Positions 34,559 through 44,059 of a stretch of 64,000 nt of DNA are shown here, piece by piece (position 1 is the stretch's first letter; every line of letters starts with the position of its first letter). Position numbers and translations under genes: made by a program. The notes below the pieces were generated by a model that was given only the letters and a program-made list of their open reading frames with translations, ran no database searches and was not told where the DNA came from. The DNA is from Verrucomicrobiota bacterium JB023 (GTDB lineage Bacteria > Verrucomicrobiota > Verrucomicrobiia > Verrucomicrobiales > Akkermansiaceae). The stretch is taken from the NCBI GenBank assembly GCA_030673895.1, contig JAUTCR010000075.1:62001-126000 (forward strand), read 5' to 3'.

Positions 34559-35622
34559 CAATCGGATGCCGGCCCGACGGTGCCACCGGGGATGAATTTC
34601 GCCGGGATAGATGAGGTGAGAAGATCCGTCTTCCCATGCGCGATATGGGTCGACCACCTCAAGATCCGACGGACGGCAGTGTTACGCTCCCAATGGATGT
34701 GAGCGATTGATGGCTTACACCAGTCGAAGTTCGCGGAGTTCTCAAAACAGATCAGTGAGAGGTCACGCGGAATCTGTAATCCGGCCCGCCCCGCAAACTG
34801 AAGAATTACCGGAAGAAAAATGGCTTCATCGATGATGAGCGCGGTCGGAGGGGTGACATTGAAGAGGCGTTGCAGAAGCTCCTGCATCCCGTCAGGAGTC
34901 TCTTCCCAATCCGGCAAATTGTAGTCGCTCGTGGGGATGGAATGCTCCCGAAGGATATCGAGTAGAAGTTGCTCCGTTCTTCCCGGGCTGGGAAAGCGTC
35001 GCTCGCTTCGACAGATCCGAACAATGCGGCGATGCCCAATTTCGATCAAATGCTTGACGGTCTCAGCAAAGGCCAGATCAATGCTTGGCCCCGTGGAAGC
35101 CATCCGCAGATCCCCCCGACGGCCGAAGAGCGCAAAGAGAGGAGCAGGCTGTGAGGCGAACCAGTCTAGAATCTCCAGCGAGGCGGAAACCACGATCCAT
35201 GCTTCCTGAGAGGTCTGGCTCACCAAGCGCTGAATGGCAGCTCGATCCATCTTGAGGTCGGTCAAGGTTTTCTCCGGGACATGGACCACATGTCCCGCCT
35301 CCCGTAGCGCATGCTCAATGTCAACGAAGAGGGCGGTCTCGTGGTCGGCAGGCTCATAGAGGAAGAGCCCGATGCGCAGCCCCCTCGTCCCTTGAACGGA
35401 TTGAGAGACGATCAAGCGCTTGCGCCGGGGCCCCTGCCCCTTCAATACCCCCTCTGTTTCCAGCTGCTCCATGGCGGCTTCGACCGTCTTATGGTTGACT
35501 TCCAACTCGCTCGCCAATCGGGTAACGCCAGGCATGCTGCCAGATAATTCCCCGCTCGCAATCTGCGAGCGCAGGTGAGCGGCTACCTGCTCGACAGCAG
35601 AAAGGATACGTAGAGCTGCCAT
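34555..35622 (-). CDS. Transcriptional regulator, GntR-type HTH with LacI-type sensor
   Basis: 355 residues. The N-terminus is a GntR winged helix (VAAHLRSQIASGELSGSMPG, then LASELEVNHKTVEAAMEQLE). After GLRIGLFLYEP comes a periplasmic-binding-protein-like sensor as in LacI/GalR (RRDLSLICFEN-type ending, IGHRRIVRICRSERR). This hybrid is common in Verrucomicrobia and Planctomycetes and usually controls sugar use. The large exported-protein gene at 35999, divergent across 376 bp, is the best candidate target, possibly with the esterase gene after it. Inference from position only. Confidence 0.82.
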   Translation of the reverse strand: MAALRILSAVEQVAAHLRSQIASGELSGSMPGVTRLASELEVNHKTVEAAMEQLETEGVLKGQGPRRKRLIVSQSVQGTRGLRIGLFLYEPADHETALFVDIEHALREAGHVVHVPEKTLTDLKMDRAAIQRLVSQTSQEAWIVVSASLEILDWFASQPAPLFALFGRRGDLRMASTGPSIDLAFAETVKHLIEIGHRRIVRICRSERRFPSPGRTEQLLLDILREHSIPTSDYNLPDWEETPDGMQELLQRLFNVTPPTALIIDEAIFLPVILQFAGRAGLQIPRDLSLICFENSANFDWCKPSIAHIHWERNTAVRRILRWSTHIAHGKTDLLTSSIPAKFIPGGTVGPASDC

Positions 35623-35998
35623 TTCCGAATTCTGACACCCTTATGGGACTGGTTGTCAAGTCACAATCGAATCGCCGACTGGCAGGGCTCGTAGAGTAGT
35701 CTTTCACTATGAATTACACGAATAGAGACGAGACGGGGCCAAATTCGGGGCCATTCCGGGTCCTCAAAAGAAGGTCGCCCCTTGGATAAAATCGCTTGCA
35801 CCTCAAGCGGCACCGCAGAAATTGATCGCGCTCCGCCGAAGCTACTTGCGCGGTCAAGCGGTTCATACGCAACGGCAAGCAAAAAGCCTAGGGTCTGGGC
35901 GCCCCTCCAGCCGACTGACCGCAGCCTGACTCACGTGTCTTCAAACTTTCTTTCCTCAAAAATAACCCAAATCTAAAAAACCAAACCAGAGTTAACCA
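35623..35998. other. Divergent intergenic region, regulator versus exported protein
   Basis: 376 bp. Next to the regulator start there is GACTGGTTGTCAAGTC with short dyad arms (GACT/AGTC), a weak operator candidate. Towards 35999 the DNA becomes A-rich. Open frames here do not resemble proteins. Confidence 0.4.
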
Positions 35999-38119
35999 AT
36001 GACCAAAATATCCTTAACGACAGCCGTGGTTGCTACGACGATCGGCTCTCTCTCTGCCGATGTGACCGTGGACACGATTGCTCCCGAGTCCCCCATTGCA
36101 GTCACTTCCACCCCGAATGGCGGCACTCTCTCCCGCATCTTCGATTACGATGCTCCGCAGACGAACCATGCTCGCGGTAACGGCTTCTTCCTCTCCGAGG
36201 CTGCCGACTCCTATGTCATCGAGTCCGTTACCATCGAATCGGCCACCGCCCAAAGTTTCGACGCCGATACCATGACCCTGTATATTTATCAGGGCACCAC
36301 AGGACAATTCGGTACAGGCACCGGCTACGTCGACGGAGATCCCTCCTACTACGAGGGCACCAGCGTCACCCCATTGACTGAAGAATCCTTTACGGTGACG
36401 GGAGACCTCGTTGCCGGAGAGTTCCTCACCTTCACCCTCACCACCCCGATTACCGTCGACCCAGGTGAGCGCTACGGCTTCTTTTTCACCTACGAACAAA
36501 TCAATAGTTCACTCACCAGCTTCGCCTACTATGAGGGCGGTGCCGTCGATGACATCGCCGATGGAAGAACCCTCATTTCCGAGACTGCCCATGTTACCGC
36601 TAGCTCGCGTCAGATGAACTATTGGATTGGCGGTCAGGCAATTGACGAAGGCATCCTTAATCCCGTGATGACCGCGTCCTCGAACATGATTGTCGCTGGC
36701 GAGAACCTCACTCTCTCCATCAGCTTCGATCCGACTGCGGACACTGCGACTCTGGACACTCCGACCGGCACCATCGACTTGTTCGGTATCGACGCCGCTG
36801 ATGAGACACCTGGCGACGGCATGGTCACCATCACAGAAACCCCTACCGCGACCTTCACATACACCGCCAACTTCACCAAAGCCGGTGAAACAGCAGTTTC
36901 TACAAGTGTGGATGTCGAAGTCGAGCAACCTGTCACCGAGGCTCCCGACAACGCCTTCAGCCTGGCAGTGAAAGCAGACACTCCCTACTACTACTATCGT
37001 TTCGAGGAAGAAGCAGGAGCCACCTCGCTTCTTGATTCCTCCGGCAACGACTTCCACACCTCGGACATCGTTGGCAACATCACCTTTGGCGACAATGTCG
37101 GCGGCATTGGCAACGCCGCTCTGTTCCCCGCCTCCGCAGCATCCTTTCTGACTGAAGCAACCTCCGAGATGAGCGAGGACTTCACCGTGATGGCGGTCAT
37201 GAACGTGTCGGACATGAACAGCAACAGCCTCTACAACATCTTCACGATGCCGAATGGCACAGGCGTGGGCCGCTCTCTGTTCTTCTATGGTCAGGGAGGC
37301 TTCCACACCTTCATCTCCGGTAGCCAAATCACTCTCTCCGGAGGGAATACCATCCCCGAAGACATCACCTGCCTCGTCCACGCGGTCTTCGACATGGATG
37401 CCGATGGCGACAGCGAAACCGAGGACCCCGAAGTGCGCTTCTACATCAACGGTGTGCTGCAAGCGACCACTTCCATCGGCGCGGTGGCGGCCAATGAGGC
37501 GGCATGGTTGATCGGATCGAACAAAAACCGGGGATCGCAAACCTATGACGGCTACCTTGATGAAGTCGCAATGTTCACGAGCACCCTCACCGATGAGGAG
37601 ATCGCGGCACACGGTGATGCCTTCTTCTCCGCTGCAGACGCTTACCTCGGCTTCACTGCCGACGTGGAAAGCCTTCCTCTCGGAGAAAGTGTCACCCTGA
37701 CTTGGAAAACCTCTGACGCGGCTACCGGTGTCACCATCAACGGTCAACCTGTCGATGGCGCTACCGAGGGCGGACTCTACACCGCGACCTACACCCCGGG
37801 CGAGACCACCTCTTACGTCCTCGAAGTCACTGGACCAGATGGCACCGAGACCGCAACGGTCGACGTCGTGGTCACCGCTCCCGCCGCAGCTCCGGTCATC
37901 ACCAATATCACAGTGACTGAATCCGACGTCATCATTGAAGCCACCGGCACACCGAATGCAACCTACTTCATCCGCTTCGCTGTTCCGTCCTCCTTCCCTG
38001 AGAATTTTGACCAGGATATCCGAGCTGGCGAAATCACCATGGATATTGACGGCACTGGCACAGCCACCTTCAGCAAGATCGAGCCAAGCGAGTTCTACCG
38101 CCTCGAACTGCAGGAATAA
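35999..38119 (+). CDS. Large exported protein: repeat module, LamG-like and Ig-like domains
   Basis: 706 residues, signal peptide MTKISLTTAVVATTIGSLSA. Residues about 50-215 form a module beginning TNHARGNGFF and ending SSRQMNYWIGGQ; two copies occur in the next gene's product. Residues 225-305 are Ig-like. Residues about 325-540 look like a concanavalin/LamG fold (YYYYRFEEEAGATSLLDSSG ... YDGYLDEVAMFTSTLTDEEI). A further Ig-like domain (LPLGESVTLTWKT) precedes the C-terminal module ending EFYRLELQE. Many Asp/Thr residues suggest a secreted, calcium-bound, carbohydrate-binding or adhesive protein. Terminator downstream. Confidence 0.8.
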   Translation: MTKISLTTAVVATTIGSLSADVTVDTIAPESPIAVTSTPNGGTLSRIFDYDAPQTNHARGNGFFLSEAADSYVIESVTIESATAQSFDADTMTLYIYQGTTGQFGTGTGYVDGDPSYYEGTSVTPLTEESFTVTGDLVAGEFLTFTLTTPITVDPGERYGFFFTYEQINSSLTSFAYYEGGAVDDIADGRTLISETAHVTASSRQMNYWIGGQAIDEGILNPVMTASSNMIVAGENLTLSISFDPTADTATLDTPTGTIDLFGIDAADETPGDGMVTITETPTATFTYTANFTKAGETAVSTSVDVEVEQPVTEAPDNAFSLAVKADTPYYYYRFEEEAGATSLLDSSGNDFHTSDIVGNITFGDNVGGIGNAALFPASAASFLTEATSEMSEDFTVMAVMNVSDMNSNSLYNIFTMPNGTGVGRSLFFYGQGGFHTFISGSQITLSGGNTIPEDITCLVHAVFDMDADGDSETEDPEVRFYINGVLQATTSIGAVAANEAAWLIGSNKNRGSQTYDGYLDEVAMFTSTLTDEEIAAHGDAFFSAADAYLGFTADVESLPLGESVTLTWKTSDAATGVTINGQPVDGATEGGLYTATYTPGETTSYVLEVTGPDGTETATVDVVVTAPAAAPVITNITVTESDVIIEATGTPNATYFIRFAVPSSFPENFDQDIRAGEITMDIDGTGTATFSKIEPSEFYRLELQE

Positions 38120-38170
38120 TCCTCTTTTCAGGCAGTCAATTTCTGACGACCAACTGAGCTGAATCCATAG

Positions 38171-38207
38171 CGCCCCGTCCAATTTGGTCGGGGCGTTTTC
38201 TTTTTTT
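38171..38207 (+). terminator. Intrinsic terminator after the LamG-like gene
   Basis: CGCCCCG (38171-38177) pairs with CGGGGCG (38189-38195); the stem can extend inward with CC/GG. It is followed by TTTTCTTTTTTT. Confidence 0.85.
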
Positions 38208-38343
38208 CAGCGAGAGACTCTTTCTTGAAACCTCTTCCACCTGCATCAAAATTGGAAAACACCTCAACATTCTCTCGATATTCCTCCTAGAATATTGTCT
38301 CTAGTTCCATCGATCCCCCCATTTTCTTCAACCATCGACCTTA

Positions 38344-41300
38344 ATGAGTAACCAAACCGCATCCCCGCGCCAATCCGCAGGACTTGCTTCGTGCCCAGGC
38401 TTCCCGCTCTTGAGAAGTCTCTCCACCCGAACAGTTCCCGTCCTCGCCTTCCTTGTCGGCTCGGTCCAAGCCGACATCACCACCTCCACGTCCGCACCCG
38501 AAGCCGATGTCATCTCAACGACATCGCTCGGCACCATTGATTCCGGCATCTTCCCGCTGACTGGAACAGCTCCCACGCCAATTCCCGGCAATGACAATCA
38601 CGCCCGAGGGCAACTTTTCACGCTCGGAGACGATACCGGCAGCGGCTTCGAGATCACCGCCGTCACGCTACAGAAGAATCAGCAGCACGAGTTCTTCAAC
38701 GATTCGATGACCCTCTTTCTTTTCGAGGGCACTTCCGACGACTGGACCGCAGGGACAGGTCACGAGGCTTCCGACGCCAGCTATTTCAATGACACCACGG
38801 TGACCCCGCTCCATGAGGAGACTTTCACCATCGACGGGCAGGTGGGCAATGGCGAGTTCGTGACCTTGACCCTCTCTACCCCGCTGACTGTGGGAGAGAA
38901 CACCGATTTGGGCTTTCTGGTGACTTACAGCCCCGCCACCGGGGGAAGCCCCGACCGCTTCCGTTACCGTGAAGGTAACAATGGAGGCCGCCTTTCCGTC
39001 TCGACGTCAGCGCATGCGGTCTCCACCCGGAGCATGAACTATTTCATCCAAGGCTCTCCGGTTGAAGCCGGTTTGGTGAGCACGTCGACGACCGCTCCTG
39101 CCGAGGGCATCATCGACTTCTCAGCCTCTGGTGCGACGCAGACCTCCCTCTTCGACGAGGAGGCCAATGACAATCACGCGCGCGGACAGGTTTTCACCTT
39201 ACCGAATGGACCGGGCTCCGACTATCTCGTCACCGGGATCACCATTAAGAAGAGCGCTACCCAGACCTTCAGCGGTGACAGCCTGACGCTTCACCTCTAC
39301 GAAGGCAGCGAAGAGCAATGGACTAGCGGCACCGGCCACTCCACGGACACAGACGAAGACAACTACTATGCGGGCACGACGGTGACCCCCCTTCATAGCG
39401 AATCCTTCACCCTGGACGGCACCATTACTGGTGGCGACTACGTGACCTTCACCTTCGGCACCCCTATTGCCGTGAGCGAAGACTCTGATTTTGGGTTCTT
39501 CATGACTTACGATCAATCCGAGGAATCCAGTGAGTCCGCCTTCGTCCACTTCGAGAACTCGGCCGGAGGAGGCCGCACCTCAATCTCGTCAGCAAGCCAT
39601 ACCATCTCGGGCTCGCGTCGCCTGGTTTACTATATCCATGGTAGCGCCGAAGGTGACGGCGACCCACTTGAGCTCGGCTCACCCTTCCAAGACCGGATGG
39701 TTCTCCAGCGGGACAAGCCCGTGGCGGTCTGGGGCACCTCGACCCCGGGCCTGACGGTCTCGGTGACCCTTGATGGCACGACCGTGGACGGCTTGGTTGA
39801 TGCGAGCGGGAATTGGCAGGTCGAGCTTCCTGCCTTCACCGCCGGAGGACCTTACACCCTCAGCGTATCCAATGGCTCAAGCACCCTGTCCGTTGAGGAT
39901 GTCCTCGTAGGCGATGTCTGGCTCTGCTTCGGCCAATCGAACATGGTTTACACCCTCGGGCAAATGGATGACTGGTTCACCAGCTACCGGGACGACATCA
40001 TCGCCAATGACGAGATTCGTTGCCTGAAGATCACTCAGGATGCGTCCCTCACGGAAGAAGAGACCGCCTCCATGGAATGGCTCGACAATTCGACAGCACA
40101 AAGCTGGACCGCAGTGGGCTCCGTCTTCGCCCATCAGCTCCATGCGGCGACAGATGTTCCGACAGCCATTATCTGGGCTGCTTGGGGAAGCAGCTCAATC
40201 GAGGGCTGGCTTCCTCTGGAAATGACCGAAAAGCTTCCCCACTTTGAGGAGATGCTTGTCTTGTATCAAAGCGTTCCCGAGTTCAATTCGGGAGCCACCA
40301 CCTCCACCCGCCTTCCGTCCCAATACGCGACCAACGAGCAAGGCATCGCCGGCCTGACCGCCGATGGCTGGTCCTCTAACAGCGACGACATCTTCATCCG
40401 CACCCGGCCAAACATCATTTATAACAAGATGATTCACCCAATGCGGAAGTACGGCATCTCGGGCTTTGTCTGGTATCAGGGCGAGGCCAATGCAGGGACG
40501 GCGGCGAATACCGCTCAATACGGCTTCACCCTGCCTCTTTTCGTCGAAGAGTATCGCGAGCGCTTTGGTCAAGGCGACTTGCCTTTCCTGGGGGTCCAGC
40601 TGCCCTCCTACAATAGCACCTATTGGCCCTGGTTCCGCGAAGCCCAGGCGAGTCTCGAGTCGCTCAATAATGGACACGTCGCGGTGACCATCGATACCGG
40701 CTTATCCGGCAATATCCACCCCGGGGACAAGGAGCCCATTGGCGAACGCCTGGCCCTCCTCGCGCGGAAGTATGCTTTGGGCGAGGATATCGAAGCCGAC
40801 TCCCCGAAGTATGAGTCAATGTCCATCGATGGGAATCAGGTCACCATCGACTTCAGCCATACGGATAGGTTGCTCACCAATGACCGGCAAGCGCCGGCTG
40901 GCTTCGAAATCGCAGGTCAGGACCAGGTCTTTCACGACGCCACGAGCGCCACCATCTCCGGCAGCACCGTCATCCTCTCCTCCAACTCGGTTCCGAATCC
41001 TGTCGCCGTCCGCTTCGGTTGGCTACCTTATGCGAAGGGCACCGTGAATCTATATGGCGGGAATTTGCTGCCCGTCGCGCCCTTCCGGACCGATGATTGG
41101 GCAATCGATGGCTTGGAGGAGCTCGCCCCCGTGGGCGTGAATGACAGCTACTCCGTCCCCGCCGGCGGGACACTCGCTGTGCCAGCCTCCGGTGTCTTGG
41201 CCAATGACATCGACCTGAACAAGAGCGTCCTTTTCGCCAATCTGGTCGCTGATGTCAGCCACGGAACGCTCGACCTGCAAAGCGACGGCTCCTTCACCTA

Positions 41301-41775
41301 CACCCCCGATGCGGGGTTTGCCGGGAGCGATAGCTTCACCTACTTCTGCTCCGAGCGAACGACGGCCTTGGTCTCGGGCACCACAACCGTCAACCTCACC
41401 ATCGAAGGTAGCCTCTCCGGCTACTTCTCTTGGCAATCTGGAATCGCCTGGCTGGCGGAGGGCGACGAAGAGGCAGCCGCCGATCCTGACGGTGACGGAA
41501 TCGAGAATTTTCTCGAGTATGCGCTGGGGCTTGACCCGCTCGTCGCCAGCACCTCCGGCTTGCCGGTCCTCACTCCCTTGGAGGACGGGGCCAGCTTCGA
41601 CTTCAGTAATAATCGGCCGGGCGTCCTCTACGAGGTCCTCCTCTCCACTGATTTGGAGGATTGGAGCCAACCCGCTTTCGCCTCACTGACAAGTGAGTCG
41701 ACCACTCCTGTCGTGATCCCCGGAACGGAGGAAAATGAGGGCAAACTCTTCGTTCGGCTGAGAGTGTCCGAGTAA
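38344..41775 (+). CDS. Giant exported sialate O-acetylesterase-like protein
   Basis: 1143 residues, with an export signal in the first 45 residues after a longer N-region. Two copies of the NHARGQ module (about 83-235 and 275-430) are followed from about 440 by a SASA/DUF303 esterase: PFQDRMVLQRDKPVAVWG, LCFGQSNM with the nucleophile Ser, GFVWYQGEAN and NIHPGDKEPIGERLALLAR with the catalytic His. Then comes a cadherin/VCBS-like domain (VLANDIDLNKSVLFANL), a DPDGDGIENFLEYALGLDP calcium-binding thrombospondin-3-like segment and a C-terminal module ending KLFVRLRVSE. Deacetylation of sialic acid or acetylated polysaccharide is inferred. Its own terminator follows. Confidence 0.85.
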   Translation: MSNQTASPRQSAGLASCPGFPLLRSLSTRTVPVLAFLVGSVQADITTSTSAPEADVISTTSLGTIDSGIFPLTGTAPTPIPGNDNHARGQLFTLGDDTGSGFEITAVTLQKNQQHEFFNDSMTLFLFEGTSDDWTAGTGHEASDASYFNDTTVTPLHEETFTIDGQVGNGEFVTLTLSTPLTVGENTDLGFLVTYSPATGGSPDRFRYREGNNGGRLSVSTSAHAVSTRSMNYFIQGSPVEAGLVSTSTTAPAEGIIDFSASGATQTSLFDEEANDNHARGQVFTLPNGPGSDYLVTGITIKKSATQTFSGDSLTLHLYEGSEEQWTSGTGHSTDTDEDNYYAGTTVTPLHSESFTLDGTITGGDYVTFTFGTPIAVSEDSDFGFFMTYDQSEESSESAFVHFENSAGGGRTSISSASHTISGSRRLVYYIHGSAEGDGDPLELGSPFQDRMVLQRDKPVAVWGTSTPGLTVSVTLDGTTVDGLVDASGNWQVELPAFTAGGPYTLSVSNGSSTLSVEDVLVGDVWLCFGQSNMVYTLGQMDDWFTSYRDDIIANDEIRCLKITQDASLTEEETASMEWLDNSTAQSWTAVGSVFAHQLHAATDVPTAIIWAAWGSSSIEGWLPLEMTEKLPHFEEMLVLYQSVPEFNSGATTSTRLPSQYATNEQGIAGLTADGWSSNSDDIFIRTRPNIIYNKMIHPMRKYGISGFVWYQGEANAGTAANTAQYGFTLPLFVEEYRERFGQGDLPFLGVQLPSYNSTYWPWFREAQASLESLNNGHVAVTIDTGLSGNIHPGDKEPIGERLALLARKYALGEDIEADSPKYESMSIDGNQVTIDFSHTDRLLTNDRQAPAGFEIAGQDQVFHDATSATISGSTVILSSNSVPNPVAVRFGWLPYAKGTVNLYGGNLLPVAPFRTDDWAIDGLEELAPVGVNDSYSVPAGGTLAVPASGVLANDIDLNKSVLFANLVADVSHGTLDLQSDGSFTYTPDAGFAGSDSFTYFCSERTTALVSGTTTVNLTIEGSLSGYFSWQSGIAWLAEGDEEAAADPDGDGIENFLEYALGLDPLVASTSGLPVLTPLEDGASFDFSNNRPGVLYEVLLSTDLEDWSQPAFASLTSESTTPVVIPGTEENEGKLFVRLRVSE

Positions 41776-41803
41776 GCTCTGTTGAGAGATTTCGTTAGTT
41801 AGC

Positions 41804-41838
41804 AAAGCCTGCCGATCGGGAAGAACGGCAGGCTTTTT
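41804..41838 (+). terminator. Intrinsic terminator after the esterase gene
   Basis: An 11-bp perfect stem (41804-41814 with 41826-41836), 11-nt loop, T-run of five. Confidence 0.9.
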
Positions 41839-41956
41839 GATGTCCGGGCATCTCATTGCCCGCTCATGAGCCATTTCCGATAAAGAGACTCTTCGCTTAA
41901 CGTATCCGATGCGGCATTCCCCAATGGATTGCGCAAGTCCATCATCAACCACTTCC

Positions 41957-42730
41957 ATGACCAAGCTCCTGACTCTGCCCCTGCTGGCTTTCTCACTTTT
42001 CGCCGCATCTCCAGTCGGAGCCGGCGAAATCGATCCTCACCGCAAGGCGGAGAAGATGGTCATCCTGCCACGGAAGGAAATTGAGATGCTTGGCTGGACT
42101 CTCCGCGTGGATGAGCGGCTGATGCCCGGCGGAGAGATGCATGAGGAGATCGGGGCCCGCGCCCTCTCGCTCGTCAAGACGCACCTCGGTCGCATCATCG
42201 AGGTGGTGCCGCCGGCCGCGCTGGCCGAGCTGCGTAAGGTTCCCATCGTCCTCGACGAGCACCCGCAGTTGGTCCCGGCCCAATATCACCCCTCCAGCGA
42301 ATGGCTGAAGGATCATCTCTACGATCCTTCCCTGGGCGAATGCGTCCAGATCAGCCGGGCATCCTTCTTCATCAGTCCCGAGAGAGTCCAGTGGCAGCAG
42401 GCTGTCGTGCTCCACGAATTGGCCCATGCCTATCATCATCAAGTCCTTGGCCACAGCTATGAGCCCGTGGAAAAGGCCTTCGCCAATGCGGAGGCCTCCG
42501 GGATTTACGAAGACGTTCTCCATGCGAGCGGCAAAATGACGAGGCACTACGCCCTGACCAACTCCAAGGAATTCTTTGCGGAAGCCACCGAGGCCTGGTT
42601 CGCGGCCAACGATTTCTATCCCTTCGTCCGGGCGGAGCTTCGTCGCCATGATCCCGAGACCTACGAGGCCATCGAGAAGGCATGGTTCCACCCCTTCGCG
42701 GAGCCCGAGACGGACTCTGATTCGAAGTAG
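41957..42730 (+). CDS. Exported zinc metallopeptidase-like protein (HELAH)
   Basis: 257 residues from the ATG at 41957, where the signal peptide MTKLLTLPLLAFSLFAASPVGA starts. The zinc motif is VVLHELAHAYHHQVLG (about 155-170). A downstream SKEFFAEATEAWF gives a conserved Glu, the usual third ligand of gluzincins, and resembles anthrax-lethal-factor-like or related families seen in planctomycetes and Verrucomicrobia. Monocistronic, substrates unknown. Confidence 0.75.
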   Translation: MTKLLTLPLLAFSLFAASPVGAGEIDPHRKAEKMVILPRKEIEMLGWTLRVDERLMPGGEMHEEIGARALSLVKTHLGRIIEVVPPAALAELRKVPIVLDEHPQLVPAQYHPSSEWLKDHLYDPSLGECVQISRASFFISPERVQWQQAVVLHELAHAYHHQVLGHSYEPVEKAFANAEASGIYEDVLHASGKMTRHYALTNSKEFFAEATEAWFAANDFYPFVRAELRRHDPETYEAIEKAWFHPFAEPETDSDSK

Positions 42731-42751
42731 GTCACTCTCCGGGTTGAGAGC

Positions 42752-43135
42752 TTAGTAGTTGGGCACCTGCATGCCAAAGGCTGGAATCGGGACGACAAAG
42801 CGGTCTCCTCCTTCCGTCTGGCCATAGAATGCGCCCCGGGCCTCTCCGCTGGTGGCGACGACGTGATAGCTATTGTAGGAGAAGCGGTCTCCCGCGGGGA
42901 TACTGGGACGCTGCCCCACGATGCCATCCCCCTCCAGAACGGTCGTCTCTCCATCGCTCTCCCGCACGACCCATTTGCGTCCGTGAAGGACGATATTTTC
43001 GTCGGAGTCGTTCACGATACTAATAAAATAAACAAACGGGTGCGGCTTGTCCGCTGGAGTTTCCAAGCTCGGCACGTACATCACCTCATTCACCTGCACC
43101 GACAGGCCGTCCAATTCTCGCCAATTGCCATCCAC
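42752..43135 (-). CDS. apaG: ApaG-domain protein
   Basis: 127 residues with GTG start. ApaG fibronectin-like fold: FVYFISIVNDSDENIVLHGRKW, VLEGDGIVGQRPSIPAGDRFSY and GAFYGQTEGGDRFVVPIPAF all follow the family. The molecular role is unclear; in E. coli ApaG is linked to cobalt/magnesium tolerance, and eukaryotic versions sit in F-box proteins. Divergent from thiD across 41 bp. Confidence 0.9.
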   Translation of the reverse strand: MDGNWRELDGLSVQVNEVMYVPSLETPADKPHPFVYFISIVNDSDENIVLHGRKWVVRESDGETTVLEGDGIVGQRPSIPAGDRFSYNSYHVVATSGEARGAFYGQTEGGDRFVVPIPAFGMQVPNY

Positions 43136-43176
43136 CGGCGCGACGCTATCCTTTTGCCGTTGCTTGCCAAGACTTC

Positions 43177-43989
43177 ATGAATTCATCACCTCCTGTTGCC
43201 CTCACAATTGCTGGCTTCGACACCTCCTGCGGTGCCGGCCTGCAGGCCGATCTTCTGACCTTTCACCATCACGGTCTCCACCCGCTGACAGCGGCCACGA
43301 CTCTTGTGGCGGAGACGCCCTTGCAAGTGGTCGAGCTTGCCCCGGTCAGCACGGCCTTCCTCCAGCAGCAGGTCGCTCTCCTTCTCGAGACCTACGCGGT
43401 CCAGGTTGTGAAGATCGGTCTCCTGGCCAATGCGGACCAGGCCGCCGCCCTCGCCACCCTTCTCGCTCCCCTTCGCGTCCCTATCGTGCTCGATCCGGTC
43501 GGCATCGCCTCCACGGGAGATTCCCTGCAATCTCCCGAAACAGCCAAAGCCCTCCTGACGCACCTGGCTCCCCTCTCCCTCTTGATGACTCCCAATTTAC
43601 CGGAGGCCCGTCAATTGGCCGGAAGGGATGACCTCGCTCCCGCCGACCTCGCCCTTCACCTCGCCGAGACGACCGGCCAAGCCATGCTCCTCACCGGCGG
43701 GCATCACCGCGCCCAGGGAGAGGTCACCGATCTTCTGGCCTTCGAGGGGCAGATCCACCGCTTCGTCTCTCCCGAGATCGAGACCGAAGCCTCTCTCCAC
43801 GGCACCGGCTGCGTGCTCTCCTCAGCCATCGCCGCCCAGCTCGCCCTGGGGTCTTCCCTCCTTGAGGCGGTCGAACGAGGTCGCCACTACTTGCGCCAGG
43901 CCTTGGCCCACCATCACGAGTTCCCGCATCCCTCACGGCCCCTCCTCGCTCTGCGTCACTCTCCGAGCGAAGCCACGACCAATGATTGA
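43177..43989 (+). CDS. thiD: Hydroxymethylpyrimidine/phosphomethylpyrimidine kinase
   Basis: 270 residues, ribokinase fold. Phosphorylates HMP and HMP-P for thiamine synthesis. Seen: TIAGFDTSCGAGLQADLLTF (family SDPSGGAGIQADLKTF, here with FDTSC replacing SDPSG), VVKIGLLAN, VLDPVGIASTGD, MTPNLPEA and LHGTGCVLSSAIA, the anion hole and catalytic Cys loop. The variant first loop could mean altered substrate preference, such as pyridoxal kinase activity, but the rest is ThiD-like. No other thi gene nearby. Confidence 0.85.
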   Translation: MNSSPPVALTIAGFDTSCGAGLQADLLTFHHHGLHPLTAATTLVAETPLQVVELAPVSTAFLQQQVALLLETYAVQVVKIGLLANADQAAALATLLAPLRVPIVLDPVGIASTGDSLQSPETAKALLTHLAPLSLLMTPNLPEARQLAGRDDLAPADLALHLAETTGQAMLLTGGHHRAQGEVTDLLAFEGQIHRFVSPEIETEASLHGTGCVLSSAIAAQLALGSSLLEAVERGRHYLRQALAHHHEFPHPSRPLLALRHSPSEATTND

Positions 43990-44059
43990 TTCCTTGTCCA
44001 TCTGGTCCTACCGTCTCTTTCAAGCACGGCTTCCGCGAAGCCGCCAGCGCTCAGGACCC

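Noticed and set aside
36509..38182. 557-codon antisense frame inside the 706-aa gene
   Set aside because: Cys/Gly/Val-rich shadow caused by the repetitive GC-rich coding strand; no start signal or domain.
43628..44059. Upstream extension of the TPR gene
   Set aside because: It overlaps thiD in another frame and lacks the signal peptide; the ATG at 44060 is preferred.
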